A stretch of 64,000 nt of DNA from Cupriavidus numazuensis (GTDB lineage Bacteria; Pseudomonadota; Gammaproteobacteria; Burkholderiales; Burkholderiaceae): NCBI RefSeq assembly GCF_905397435.1, contig NZ_CAJPVI010000009.1, positions 1-64,000 of the forward strand, given 5' to 3'. Each line of letters opens with the position of its first letter. Position 1 is the first letter of the stretch. Of the stretch, positions 17,149 through 26,109 are shown one piece after another. The position numbers were made by a program, and so were the translations under genes. The notes under the pieces were generated by a model, which was not told where the DNA came from, ran no database searches, and saw only the letters and a program-made list of their open reading frames with translations.

Positions 17149-17801
17149 TGAGCACGGAAAGCAAGCTGCGCGAAGAGATCTGCCGCATCGGGGCGAGCCT
17201 CTACCAGCGTGGCTATACGGTCGGCTCGGCCGGCAATATCAGTGCTCGTCTCGATGACGGCTGGCTGATCACGCCGACCGATGCCTGCCTCGGCATGATG
17301 GATCCGGCTGCCGTGTCGAAGGTGTCCAGCGACGGTAGCTGGGTGTCTGGCGACAAGCCATCGAAGACGCTGACGCTGCACCGTGCCATCTACGACAACA
17401 ACGCCGAAGCGAAGGCGGTCGTCCACACGCACTCGACGCACCTGGTCGCCCTGACGCTGGCCGGCGTATGGCAGCCCGACGATATCGTGCCCCCGCTCAC
17501 GCCTTACTACGTGATGAAGGTCGGCCATATCCCGATGATTCCGTACCACCGACCCGGCGATCCGGCCGTGGCGGCGCGTGTCGCCACGCTTGCCGCGAAG
17601 GTGCGCGGCGTGATGCTGGAGCGGCTGGGCCCAGTGGTGTGGGAATCCAGCGTCTCGCGCGCGGCATTCGCGCTCGAAGAGCTGGAAGAGACCGCGAAGC
17701 TCTGGATGATGATGAAGGACGTGCCGGGCTTTGCGGCCCGCGCCGCGCTCGGCGAGAGCGCACTGGCTGAACTACGGGAGACCTTCCAGGCCCGCTGGTA
17801 G
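17148..17801 (+). CDS. otnC: 3-oxo-tetronate 4-phosphate decarboxylase OtnC
   Basis: A 217-residue class II aldolase/adducin-fold enzyme that decarboxylates 3-oxo-tetronate 4-phosphate to dihydroxyacetone phosphate. The zinc ligands sit in VVHTHSTHLV (HTH) with a third histidine expected downstream, and GSAGNISARL near residue 25 is the phosphate-binding loop. The ATG at 17148 overlaps the otnK stop and has GGAGG seven bases upstream; a GTG one codon earlier is possible. Confidence 0.93.
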   Translation: MSTESKLREEICRIGASLYQRGYTVGSAGNISARLDDGWLITPTDACLGMMDPAAVSKVSSDGSWVSGDKPSKTLTLHRAIYDNNAEAKAVVHTHSTHLVALTLAGVWQPDDIVPPLTPYYVMKVGHIPMIPYHRPGDPAVAARVATLAAKVRGVMLERLGPVVWESSVSRAAFALEELEETAKLWMMMKDVPGFAARAALGESALAELRETFQARW

Positions 17802-17908
17802 ACCATCGCAGTAGTACCCCACTGATACAGACGCGACCCGTGCGCAGCAGCCACCCGGCTGCCGCGCGGAGAACACTCGCGCCCTCGAAACCCGAACCGG
17901 AGACCACA

Positions 17909-19273
17909 GTGAATCCCAACCAACCCGCGGCCAGTGTGCCCGCCTACGACGGCCTGGGCGCCAATGCCCGGCTCGACGCCGACGCCCAGGTCGAAAAGCG
18001 CGCCTACAACAAGGTGTTCTGGCGCATCATGCCGTTCCTGATGCTGTGCTACGTGGTTGCATATCTCGATCGCGTCAACGTCGGCTTCGCCAAGCTGCAG
18101 ATGGGCCAGGACCTGGCCTTCTCCGAGACCGTGTTCGGCCTTGGCGCCGGTCTCTTCTTCATCGGCTACTTCCTGTTCGAGGTGCCCAGCAACCTGCTGA
18201 TGCACAAGCTCGGCGCGCGCATCTGGATTGCGCGCATCATGATCACGTGGGGCATCATCTCGGCGCTGTTCATGTTCGTGCAGACGCCGACGCAGTTCTA
18301 CGTGATGCGCTTCCTGCTCGGCCTGGCCGAAGCGGGCTTCTACCCCGGCGTGATCCTGTACCTGACCTACTGGTACCCGGCCAACCGCCGCGCGAAGATG
18401 ATCGCGCTGTTCATGTCGGGCATTCCCGTGGCCGGCATGTTCGGTAACCCCCTGTCGGGCTGGATCATGGACGCGTTCAACGACACCCATGGCCTGCGCG
18501 GCTGGCAATGGATGTTCGTGATCGAAGCACTGCCCGCATTCGTGATCGGCGTGGTAACGGTCTTCGTGCTGCGCGATGGCATCGACAAGGCGCCGTGGCT
18601 CGACGCCGACGAGAAACGCGTGCTCAAGCGAAATATCGACGAAGACCAGAAGAACGCGGGCGCCGCCTCCGGCGCGGCGCATGGCCATTCGCTGGGCGCC
18701 GTATTCAGCGACAGCCGCGTCTGGTGGATGTGCCTGATCTACTTCTGCTTCGTCACCGGCCAGTACGCGCTGACGTTCTGGATGCCCACGCTGGTCAAGG
18801 CGAGCGGCGTGACGGGCAACTTCAACATCGGCCTGCTGTCGGCAATCCCGTTCCTGTGCGCGATCGTGGTGATGAACATCCTCGGCCACAGCGCCGACGC
18901 CCGCCGCGAGCGCCGCTGGCACCTGATCGTGCCCGCGCTGATGGGTGCCGTGGGCTTTGCGATTGCGGCTTCGTTTACCGACAATACGACCGTGGCCATC
19001 GCCGCGCTGTCCGTGGCTGCCGCCGGCGTACTGACCTGCGCGCCGCTGTTCTGGTCGCTGCCGACTTCGTTCCTGTCAGGCATCGCTGCGGCCTCGGGCA
19101 TTGCAGTGGTCAACTCGGTGGGCAACCTGGCCGGCTTCGTATCGCCGTACATGATCGGTGCGCTGAAGGACATGACCCACAGCACGCAGCTGCCCATGTA
19201 TGTGCTGTCGGCGATCCTGGTCGTCGGCGCGGCGCTTGTGTGGCTCACGCCTGCCAAGCTGGTCAACCGCTAA
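17909..19273 (+). CDS. MFS transporter of the anion:cation symporter type, probable threonate/erythronate uptake
   Basis: A 454-residue major facilitator with about twelve transmembrane helices. [18 protein letters not shown] is the signature of the ACS family (glucarate, phthalate and tartrate transporters), and the [12 protein letters not shown] loop with [19 protein letters not shown] is also characteristic. I chose a GTG at 17909 with GGAG seven bases upstream; an in-frame ATG 23 codons earlier would add an unhelpful tail. Its place between otnC and otnI predicts that it imports four-carbon sugar acids. The specificity is inference. Confidence 0.88.
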   Translation: MNPNQPAASVPAYDGLGANARLDADAQVEKRAYNKVFWRIMPFLMLCYVVAYLDRVNVGFAKLQMGQDLAFSETVFGLGAGLFFIGYFLFEVPSNLLMHKLGARIWIARIMITWGIISALFMFVQTPTQFYVMRFLLGLAEAGFYPGVILYLTYWYPANRRAKMIALFMSGIPVAGMFGNPLSGWIMDAFNDTHGLRGWQWMFVIEALPAFVIGVVTVFVLRDGIDKAPWLDADEKRVLKRNIDEDQKNAGAASGAAHGHSLGAVFSDSRVWWMCLIYFCFVTGQYALTFWMPTLVKASGVTGNFNIGLLSAIPFLCAIVVMNILGHSADARRERRWHLIVPALMGAVGFAIAASFTDNTTVAIAALSVAAAGVLTCAPLFWSLPTSFLSGIAAASGIAVVNSVGNLAGFVSPYMIGALKDMTHSTQLPMYVLSAILVVGAALVWLTPAKLVNR

Positions 19274-19310
19274 CCGGCCCGCATTCAAGACTTACAACCG
19301 GAATCCAACC

Positions 19311-20093
19311 ATGCCGCGTTTTGCCGCCAACCTTTCAATGATGTACACGGAACACGACTTCCTGGACCGCTTTGCCGCCGCCGCGGCGGACGGCTTCCAG
19401 GCCGTCGAGTACCTGTTCCCGTACGAACACCCGGCCGCCGAACTGCGCGCGCGTCTCGACGCCAATGGCCTCGTGCAGGCGCTGTTCAATGCGCCGCCGG
19501 GTGACTGGGCCGCAGGCGAGCGCGGCATCGCCGCCCTGCCCGGCCGCGAAGCCGAGTTCGGCGAGGCCTTCGGCCGTGCACTCGAATACGCCGGCGTGAT
19601 CGGCAACGACCGCGTCCACGTGATGGCCGGCCTGCTCCCTGCCGATGTCGACCGCGCGCGCTGCCGTGCCACCTATCTGGAAAATCTGGCCCACGCGGCC
19701 AAGGCCGCTGCCGCGCAAGGCATCACGGTGCTGATCGAGCCGATCAACACGCGCGACATGCCCGGCTATTTCCTGAACCGACAGGACGACGGCCAAGCCA
19801 TCTGCAAGGAAGTGGGCGCCGCTAACCTGAAGGTGCAGTTCGACTGCTACCACTGCCAGATCGTCGAGGGCGATGTCACGAAGAAGCTGCAGCGCGACTT
19901 CGCCGGCGTCGGCCATATCCAGATCGCCGGCGTGCCGGAACGGCATGAGCCGGATATCGGCGAACTGAACTACCCCTACCTGTTCGATGCGATCGACGCC
20001 CTCGGCTACCAGGGCTGGATCGGCTGCGAATACCGGCCGCGTGCCGGCACCTCGGCCGGCCTGGGCTGGATCAAGCCTTACCTGAAGCGCTGA
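19311..20093 (+). CDS. otnI: 2-oxo-tetronate isomerase OtnI
   Basis: A 260-residue TIM-barrel isomerase of the hydroxypyruvate isomerase family. It interconverts 2-oxo-tetronate, the product of LtnD, with 3-oxo-tetronate, the substrate of OtnK. Metal and catalytic residues are visible: E in [16 protein letters not shown] and H in [11 protein letters not shown] in [15 protein letters not shown], and E in IGCEYRP. The ATG at 19311 yields [14 protein letters not shown], the usual family start. It sits 37 bases after the transporter and 20 before denD. Confidence 0.93.
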   Translation: MPRFAANLSMMYTEHDFLDRFAAAAADGFQAVEYLFPYEHPAAELRARLDANGLVQALFNAPPGDWAAGERGIAALPGREAEFGEAFGRALEYAGVIGNDRVHVMAGLLPADVDRARCRATYLENLAHAAKAAAAQGITVLIEPINTRDMPGYFLNRQDDGQAICKEVGAANLKVQFDCYHCQIVEGDVTKKLQRDFAGVGHIQIAGVPERHEPDIGELNYPYLFDAIDALGYQGWIGCEYRPRAGTSAGLGWIKPYLKR

Positions 20094-20113
20094 ACCTTCT
20101 GAGAAGCATTGCC

Positions 20114-21088
20114 ATGAATGTACTGATTACCGGCGGCGCCGGCTTCCTCGGCCTGCAACTGGCGCGCCTGCTCTTGCAGCGCGGCACCCTTAACCTTGAC
20201 GGCAAGGCAGTCGGCTTCGATCGCCTGACGCTGCTCGACGTCGTGGCGCCGCAAGGCCTCGATGACGCGCGTGTTCGCGTGGTGACCGGCGACCTGTCGG
20301 ACCCTGCCGTGCTTGCGCAGGCCATCGACGCCGATACCGGCGCCATCTTCCATCTTGCCGCCGTGGTGTCGGGCCAGGCCGAAGCCGACTTCGAGCTCGG
20401 CATGCGCGTGAACCTCGACGCTTCGCGCGCGCTGCTCGAAACGTGCCGCCAGCTCGGCCACAAGCCACGCGTGCTGTTCACGAGTTCGGTCGCGGTCTAT
20501 GGCGGCGAACTGCCGCCCGTGGTGCAGGACGATACCGCGCTGAACCCGCAATCGTCGTACGGCGTGCAGAAGGCCATCGGCGAATTGCTGCTGTCCGACT
20601 ACAGCCGGCGCGGCTTTGTCGATGGCCGAGTGCTGCGCCTGCCGACCATCAGCGTGCGGCCCGGCAAGCCCAATGCGGCGGCCTCGTCGTTCGCGAGCGG
20701 CATCATTCGTGAACCGCTGTCGGGCGTGGAAGCCAATTGCCCGGTGGCAGCGGATACGCCGTTGTGGCTGCTGTCGCCGCGCGCGGCAATCGCAGCGCTG
20801 GTCAATGGCATCGAGCTCGACGGAGAGAGGCTCGGCAATCGCCGCGTGGTGAATCTGCCGGGACTGTCCGTGACGGCGGCAGGCATGGTGGAGGCACTGC
20901 GCCGTGTCGCGGGCGATGCCGTGGCGGACCGTGTCACGTGGCAACGCGAAGAACGCATCGAGAAGATCGTCGGCACGTGGCCGGCGGCGTGGAATGCGGA
21001 GCGTGCGGTGTCGCTCGGCTTCCAGAGCGATGCGAGCTTTGATGAGGTGATTCGGGCGTATATGGAAGATGCGGGGTTGGCGAAGTAA
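20114..21088 (+). CDS. denD: D-erythronate dehydrogenase DenD
   Basis: A 324-residue extended short-chain dehydrogenase. It has the NAD motif ITGGAGFLGLQLARLL, the serine in VLFTSSVAVYGG and the catalytic YGVQK pair. With the neighbouring genes it matches DenD, which oxidises D-erythronate to 3-oxo-tetronate and gives the cluster a second entry point. Last gene of the cluster; a REP doublet and a convergent thioesterase gene follow. Confidence 0.92.
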   Translation: MNVLITGGAGFLGLQLARLLLQRGTLNLDGKAVGFDRLTLLDVVAPQGLDDARVRVVTGDLSDPAVLAQAIDADTGAIFHLAAVVSGQAEADFELGMRVNLDASRALLETCRQLGHKPRVLFTSSVAVYGGELPPVVQDDTALNPQSSYGVQKAIGELLLSDYSRRGFVDGRVLRLPTISVRPGKPNAAASSFASGIIREPLSGVEANCPVAADTPLWLLSPRAAIAALVNGIELDGERLGNRRVVNLPGLSVTAAGMVEALRRVAGDAVADRVTWQREERIEKIVGTWPAAWNAERAVSLGFQSDASFDEVIRAYMEDAGLAK

Positions 21089-21138
21089 GCTGTGAAGCTT
21101 TGCTACTGCCAGCGCCTTCGCATCTTCCGACGACAGTC

Positions 21139-21259
21139 CCCTCTCCCGCTTGCGGGAGAGGGTTAGGGAGAGGGCCAGTGCGTCGCCGCCTTGCACCATT
21201 TGTCGCGAGGCACACGCCTGCCCTCACCCCCAGCCCCTCTCCCGCAAGCGGGAGAGGGG
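21139..21259. repeat. REP doublet (REPIN-like), copy 1
   Basis: Two inverted REP hairpins 121 bases end to end. The left stem is CCCTCTCCCGC / GCGGGAGAGGG around TT (21139-21162). The right is CCCCTCTCCCGC / GCGGGAGAGGGG around AA (21234-21259). Flanking motifs (GGTTAGGGAGAGGGC and GCCCTCACCCCCAGCC) are also inverted. It lies between convergent genes. A second copy of identical length is at 36338-36458. Confidence 0.92.
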
Positions 21260-21295
21260 AGCAAACCAGCGGGATAGATCGGCCGGCGGTCGATA

Positions 21296-21733
21296 TCACC
21301 CCGCCGGCTTCACCACCTCATACGCCTCGATAGTCTCCCGCACCGGCCCCGGAATCGGCGCCGACGTCTTCGACTCCGGATTCGCGCACACATAGACGAT
21401 CTCGCCCGTGATCAGGTGTTCGTCGCCGCGGTACATCTCCACGCGGAACAGCATGCTGGAGCGCCCCATCCGCGCCATGCGGCCGCGGATATCGAGCACA
21501 TCGTCAAAGCGCGCCGACGCATGGTATTCCAGGGTCGACTTGACTACGAAGATGTCGACGCCATGGGCGTGCAGCACGTCCTCCGGATAGCGGATGCCGG
21601 CATCGCGCCAGTACTCGGTCACGCAGATATCGCAATAGGTCAGATAGTGCGCGTTGAAAACGATCGACTGCGGATCGACTTCGGCCCAGCGCACGCGCAG
21701 CGGCATGCTGTGGCGGAAATCCTCTTTTGCCAT
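21296..21733 (-). CDS. Hotdog-fold acyl-CoA thioesterase (4HBT family)
   Basis: A 145-residue single-hotdog thioesterase. RVRWAEVDPQSIVFNAHYLT is the 4-hydroxybenzoyl-CoA thioesterase signature with the catalytic aspartate followed by the helix containing HY. The acyl substrate is unknown. I chose the ATG at 21733, which has GGAG about ten bases upstream; a GTG ten codons earlier lacks a ribosome site. It lies 107 bases after the Bug-protein gene on the same strand. Confidence 0.9.
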   Translation of the reverse strand: MAKEDFRHSMPLRVRWAEVDPQSIVFNAHYLTYCDICVTEYWRDAGIRYPEDVLHAHGVDIFVVKSTLEYHASARFDDVLDIRGRMARMGRSSMLFRVEMYRGDEHLITGEIVYVCANPESKTSAPIPGPVRETIEAYEVVKPAG

Positions 21734-21840
21734 CTGGCTTGTCTCCGTTGAATGGGATTCCACATGGCATTCAGGCCGCCACCCCGTCTGTTGACGGCAG
21801 CGTGGCGGCCTGACCTGTGGCGCAGGAAAACTCTGCGAAC

Positions 21841-22824
21841 TTATTGCGGCTTGGCCAGGCCCAGCTTCTCGATAATGGCCTTTTCCTTCTTCACCGTGTC
21901 CGCGGCAAACTGCGCGTACTGGGCGCTGTTCATGTAGTACGGCTCCATGTCGAACTTGGCCAGCGATTCGCGGTAGTTCGGCATTTCCATGGCCTTCTTG
22001 AACGCGTCATGCAGCTTCTGCACGATCTTCGGATCGGTGCCCTTCGGCGCGACCAGGCCGAACGGCGAGGTCTGCACGATACCCATGCCGAGCTCCTTCA
22101 GCGTCGGCACATTGGGGAAGCGGGCCGAGCGCTTCTCGCCCCAGGTGGACAGCAGGCGCAGCTTGCCCTGTTCCACGTACGGCGCCCAGGCCGGCGTGTC
22201 GGCCACCGACATCACGTGGCCGCCGAGCAGTGCCTGCATCGATTCCGAATTGCCCTTGTACGGGATGTGCGAGAACTGCACGCCCTGCTTCATCGCCAGC
22301 TCTTCCATGGTCAGGTGCAGCGTGGTCATGCTGCCCGGCGAGCCGTAGGTCAGCTTGCCCGGGTTGGCCTTGGCGTAGGCGATGTACTCCTGCATGGTCT
22401 TGATCGGCGAATCCGCCGGCACCACCAGGCCGAACGAGTAGCCGGCCAGGTTGATGATGTAGTTCAGGTCCTTGACCGGGTCCCAGTTGATCTTCGTGGT
22501 GTACGGCAGGCGATAGACCGGCATGGCCACCTGCGCCAGCGTGTAGCCGTCGGGCGCCGTGGTCTGCATCATCTGGGCCGGCAGCACGCCGCCGGCACCG
22601 GGCTTGTTCTCGACGATGACGGGCTGGCCGAGGATCTTCGAGGCGTTATCGGCCAGCACGCGGAACGGGATATCCGTGGAGCCGCCTGCCGTATAGCCGA
22701 TGACAAGGCGGATCGGACGTTGCGGGAACTTCTCGGCCTGCGCGTGCGCGGGCACGGCGGCAAGACCCAGTGCGGCGGTGGCTGCGGCGAGGCCCGCACG
22801 GGCGATGAATTGGCGGCGTTGCAT
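21841..22824 (-). CDS. Bug/TctC-family periplasmic binding protein
   Basis: A 327-residue extracytoplasmic solute receptor of the Bug family, the large group of tripartite tricarboxylate transporter receptors in Burkholderiales. The signal peptide starts MQRRQFIARAG, with paired arginines suggesting possible Tat export, and ends in VPAHA. Hallmarks are PIRLVIGYTAGGSTDIPFR and VIVENKPGAGGVL near the ligand pocket. No TctA/TctB membrane genes lie nearby, which is usual for Bug proteins. The ligand is not predictable. The start at 22824 has GGAG nine bases upstream. Confidence 0.93.
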   Translation of the reverse strand: MQRRQFIARAGLAAATAALGLAAVPAHAQAEKFPQRPIRLVIGYTAGGSTDIPFRVLADNASKILGQPVIVENKPGAGGVLPAQMMQTTAPDGYTLAQVAMPVYRLPYTTKINWDPVKDLNYIINLAGYSFGLVVPADSPIKTMQEYIAYAKANPGKLTYGSPGSMTTLHLTMEELAMKQGVQFSHIPYKGNSESMQALLGGHVMSVADTPAWAPYVEQGKLRLLSTWGEKRSARFPNVPTLKELGMGIVQTSPFGLVAPKGTDPKIVQKLHDAFKKAMEMPNYRESLAKFDMEPYYMNSAQYAQFAADTVKKEKAIIEKLGLAKPQ

Positions 22825-22902
22825 TTGACGATGTCTCCTTGTGCTGCAAGTCACTGCTGAAAGTTATCTGATTTCGGGCGCGGTTCGTACCGCCGCCCTG
22901 CG

Positions 22903-23931
22903 CTACTGCGCGGTGCCGAAAGCGGTCCGGAGCGCCGCCACGGCATCGGCATGCGCCTGCGCCACGGCAGGCACGAAGCGGCCCATCTTGAAAAAGTCGT
23001 GGATCATGCCAGCATAGTCGGCCAGCGCGACGGTCACTCCCGCCGCGCGCAATTTGTCGGCGTAGGCCACGCCTTCGTCATGCAGCGGGTCGTAGCCGGC
23101 CACGGCAATCCATGCCGGACAGCAGCCGCGCACATCGGCACCGGTGCCGCCGCCGTCGAGCGGGGCAAAGCGCCAGTCGTCGCGGCTCGATTCCTGATCG
23201 AGGTAATGCGAGAAGAACCACTGGATCATGTCTGCCGTGAGCAGGTAGCCCTCAGCCAACGCCCGGTGCGACGGCGTGTCCTGCCGCGCGCAGGTGCCGG
23301 GATAGATCAGCAACTGCAGCACCGGCGCCAACCCGCTGTCGCGCGCGTGCACTGCGCATGCCGTGGCAAGCGTGCCGCCGGCGCTGTCGCCGCCCAGCGC
23401 AATACGCGCCGGATCCGCGCCGAGCCGGGCGGCCTCTTCGAAGACCCAGTGCAGTACGTCGAAGGCGTCGTGGGCCGCCGTCGGGAAGCGCCACTGCGGT
23501 CCGAGGCGGTAGTCGACCGACAGCACCATGCAATCGGCATGCGTAGCCTGCATGCGGCACAGCGCGTCGTGGGAATTGACGCTCCCGACCGTGAATCCGC
23601 CGCCGTGAAAGTACACGAGCAGCGGCAGCGGATCGGCCCAGCTGGCCTCGCGCGGCGCATACAGGCGCACCGGAATTCCATGGCCGTCGCGCGCGCAGAC
23701 GTGGAGATCTTCGACCGCATGCACGGGCAGCGGCGAGATATCAAGGATGGGTGCGCTCTTCTCGTAGGCGATCTTGGCGTCCTCCACGTCCATCACATGG
23801 ATAGGCGGCCGCTTGGCGCGTGCGATCAGGTCAAGCAGCGCCGCCACCTGCGGGTCGAGCGGCACGGATGGCATGCCAGCAACAGACTGGCTGGCCGGCG
23901 CGGCGGACGAGGCGGAGGTTACGGCAGACAT
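22903..23931 (-). CDS. Alpha/beta hydrolase of the hormone-sensitive-lipase family
   Basis: Esterase/lipase-like hydrolase, about 320-340 residues. The oxyanion motif is YFHGGGFTVGS, the nucleophile elbow GGDSAGG, the acid is in VAGYDPLHDEG and the histidine in AGMIHDFFKMG. The natural substrate is unknown; small acyl esters would be typical. The start is uncertain. ATGs at 24054, 23931 and 23874 are in frame (383, 342 or 323 residues). The shortest fits the family (MPSVPLDPQVAALLDLIA), and a perfect 12-base palindrome at 24029-24040 lies inside the longest version, as if that stretch were promoter. I give 23931 as a compromise. Divergent from the iron alcohol dehydrogenase gene. Confidence 0.85.
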   Translation of the reverse strand: MSAVTSASSAAPASQSVAGMPSVPLDPQVAALLDLIARAKRPPIHVMDVEDAKIAYEKSAPILDISPLPVHAVEDLHVCARDGHGIPVRLYAPREASWADPLPLLVYFHGGGFTVGSVNSHDALCRMQATHADCMVLSVDYRLGPQWRFPTAAHDAFDVLHWVFEEAARLGADPARIALGGDSAGGTLATACAVHARDSGLAPVLQLLIYPGTCARQDTPSHRALAEGYLLTADMIQWFFSHYLDQESSRDDWRFAPLDGGGTGADVRGCCPAWIAVAGYDPLHDEGVAYADKLRAAGVTVALADYAGMIHDFFKMGRFVPAVAQAHADAVAALRTAFGTAQ

Positions 23932-24028
23932 GGCAGATACTGGTGTCGATACGGCATTGGCGGCCGCCTGTCCGGCATCCGCACGATGACTCGGGGCTTC
24001 CCCGTGAGTCGGGGGAAGTTCGAATTGT

Positions 24029-24040
24029 GAACGATCGTTC
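24029..24040. promoter_or_regulatory. Candidate TetR-type operator, perfect palindrome
   Basis: GAACGATCGTTC is a perfect 12-base palindrome. Near-copies overlap the probable promoters of the FadB array (40648-40659, 10 of 12 bases) and the acyl-CoA synthetase (49499-49510, 11 of 12). It lies between the divergent esterase and alcohol dehydrogenase genes. The form resembles operators of TetR-family fatty-acid regulators such as PsrA. Which protein binds is not known. Confidence 0.55.
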
Positions 24041-24207
24041 GTTTTCAGTATCATGCCAGTGTTTCAGGAAGCGGACATTACGAAATAACCCCCATGCCTG
24101 CACGCGAGTGGGTGTTTCTGGGCGATGATCGCCCTATCCCACCCGCTTGGCCAGTTTTTCTCAAAAAGCAAAAATTCGCGGCAGATCGCCGCAGGAGACA
24201 GCGAACC

Positions 24208-25356
24208 ATGGCCTTTATCTACTACCTGACCCACATCCATCTCGATTTTGGCGCCGTGAGCCTGCTCAAGGCCGAATGTGAGCGCATCGGCATCCGCCGC
24301 CCGCTGCTGGTGACGGACAAGGGCGTGGTCGCGGCTGGCGTGGCACAGCGCGCGATCGATGCGATGCAGGGTCTGCCGGTGGCGGTGTTCGACGAGACCC
24401 CGTCGAACCCGACCGAGGCCATGGTGCGCAAGGCTGCCGAGCAGTACCGTGACGCGGGCTGCGACGGGCTGGTGGCGGTGGGCGGCGGTTCGTCGATCGA
24501 CCTCGCCAAGGGCATCGCCATCCTGGCCACGCACCCGGGCGAACTGACGACCTACGCCACCATCGAAGGCGGCAGCACGAAGATCACCGAACGCGCCGCG
24601 CCGCTGATTGCCGTACCGACCACATCGGGCACGGGCAGCGAGGTGGCGCGCGGCGCGATCATCATCCTCGACGACGGGCGCAAGCTTGGCTTCCACTCGT
24701 GGCACCTGTTGCCAAAATCGGCCATCTGCGACCCGGAACTCACGCTCGGACTGCCCGCGGGCCTGACCGCCGCGACCGGCATGGACGCCATTGCCCATTG
24801 CGTCGAGACCTTCCTGGCGCCCGCTTTCAACCCACCCGCCGACGGCATTGCGCTGGATGGCCTGGAGCGGGGCTGGGCCCACATCGAGCGCGCCACGCGC
24901 GACGGCAAGGACCGCGACGCGAGGCTCAACATGATGAGCGCGTCGATGCAGGGCGCCATGGCGTTCCAGAAGGGCCTGGGCTGCGTGCATTCGCTGTCGC
25001 ACCCGCTCGGCGGACTGAAGATCGATGGCAAGACCGGCCTGCACCACGGCACGCTCAACGCCGTGGTCATGCCGGCCGTGCTGCGCTTCAATGCCGACGC
25101 GCCGACCGTGGTGCGCGACGACCGCTACGCGCGCCTGCGCCGCGCCATGCACCTGCCCGAAGGCGCCGACGTCGCACAGGCCGTGCACGACATGACGGCC
25201 CGGTTGGGGCTGCCGACCGGCCTGCGCCAGATGGGGGTCACCGAAGACATGTTCGACAAGGTGATCGCGGGCGCCCTGCTCGACCACTGCCACAAGACCA
25301 ATCCAAAAGAGGCCAGCGCGGAGGATTATCGGCGTATGCTTGACGCGTCCATGTAG
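24208..25356 (+). CDS. Iron-containing alcohol dehydrogenase
   Basis: A 382-residue group III (iron-type) alcohol dehydrogenase. The nucleotide loop is VAVGGGSSIDLAKG, followed by PLIAVPTTSGTGSEVARGA. Metal ligands are expected in GMDAIAHCVET (D, H) and in HSLSHPLGG and HHGTLNAVVMP (H, H). The C-terminal TNPKEASAEDYRRML is common in 4-hydroxybutyrate and lactaldehyde-type members, so an aliphatic alcohol or hydroxy acid is likely. The ATG at 24208 has GGAG upstream and starts MAFIYYLTHIHLDFG. Confidence 0.92.
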   Translation: MAFIYYLTHIHLDFGAVSLLKAECERIGIRRPLLVTDKGVVAAGVAQRAIDAMQGLPVAVFDETPSNPTEAMVRKAAEQYRDAGCDGLVAVGGGSSIDLAKGIAILATHPGELTTYATIEGGSTKITERAAPLIAVPTTSGTGSEVARGAIIILDDGRKLGFHSWHLLPKSAICDPELTLGLPAGLTAATGMDAIAHCVETFLAPAFNPPADGIALDGLERGWAHIERATRDGKDRDARLNMMSASMQGAMAFQKGLGCVHSLSHPLGGLKIDGKTGLHHGTLNAVVMPAVLRFNADAPTVVRDDRYARLRRAMHLPEGADVAQAVHDMTARLGLPTGLRQMGVTEDMFDKVIAGALLDHCHKTNPKEASAEDYRRMLDASM

Positions 25357-25409
25357 GCCTGCCTGGCCCTGGCCGGCCCGGGACACTCATCCACTGCGGG
25401 AGACAACGA

Positions 25410-25931
25410 ATGACAGGTGAACACTTGCAGGTTGTGCATGGAGACATCACCCGGATGGAAGTCGATGCCGTCGTCAATGCGGCCAACAGCGGGCTGCTAG
25501 GTGGGGGCGGCGTGGATGGCGCGATCCACGGTGCGGGCGGCCCCGCGATCATGGCGGCGTGCAAGGCCATCCGCGACGCACAGGGCGGCTGCCCGACCGG
25601 CGAAGCGGTGATCACCACCGGCGGGCTGCTGCCGGCGCCTTATGTGATCCATGCGGTCGGGCCGGTGTGGCATGGCGGCACGCGGGACGAAGATCAGCAA
25701 CTGGCAAACGCTTACCGCAACAGTATCCGGCTTGCAGCCGAGCATCGTCTGCGTACGGTGGCCTTTCCGAATATCAGCACAGGCATCTATGGCTTTCCGC
25801 GCGAGCGCGCGGCGGAAATTGCCATTCGGGCGGTGCGTGAGGCGCTGCCGGCGGCGCCTGGGATTGAGCAGGTGACGTTTGTTTGTTTTGATGATGAGAA
25901 TTATCGGTTGTATCGGGAGAGGCTTGCATGA
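25410..25931 (+). CDS. Macro-domain protein (O-acetyl-ADP-ribose deacetylase-like)
   Basis: A 173-residue MacroD-type macro domain, which binds ADP-ribose and removes it from acidic residues or deacetylates O-acetyl-ADP-ribose. Signatures are VHGDITRMEVDAVVNAANSG, GGGGVDGAIHGAGG and VAFPNISTGIYGFPRERAA. Length matches E. coli YmdB. It starts 53 bases after the alcohol dehydrogenase stop and may be co-transcribed. The gene ends next to the noncoding element at 25991. Confidence 0.94.
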   Translation: MTGEHLQVVHGDITRMEVDAVVNAANSGLLGGGGVDGAIHGAGGPAIMAACKAIRDAQGGCPTGEAVITTGGLLPAPYVIHAVGPVWHGGTRDEDQQLANAYRNSIRLAAEHRLRTVAFPNISTGIYGFPRERAAEIAIRAVREALPAAPGIEQVTFVCFDDENYRLYRERLA

Positions 25932-26076
25932 CGGGGGGTGGCGGGTTCTGGTTGGGGTGAGGTTATCGCTCTTGGCTGGCGCCGCTGTTTCGCCGGCGTA
26001 GCCGGCGGGGGTTTTATGGTCGGGAATGGGGTGTCGTTCTTCACTAGCGCTGCTGTTTCGCCGGCGTAGCCGGCGA

Positions 26077-26109
26077 CCTACTCTTTTGTCCGAGCGACAA
26101 AAGAGTAGG
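26077..26109. other. Left variable-stem hairpin of element A
   Basis: CCTACTCTTTTGTC pairs perfectly with GACAAAAGAGTAGG over 14 bases around the loop CGAGC. The inner seven pairs and the loop are shared with the other three hairpins of this type; the outer pairs differ. Confidence 0.9.
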
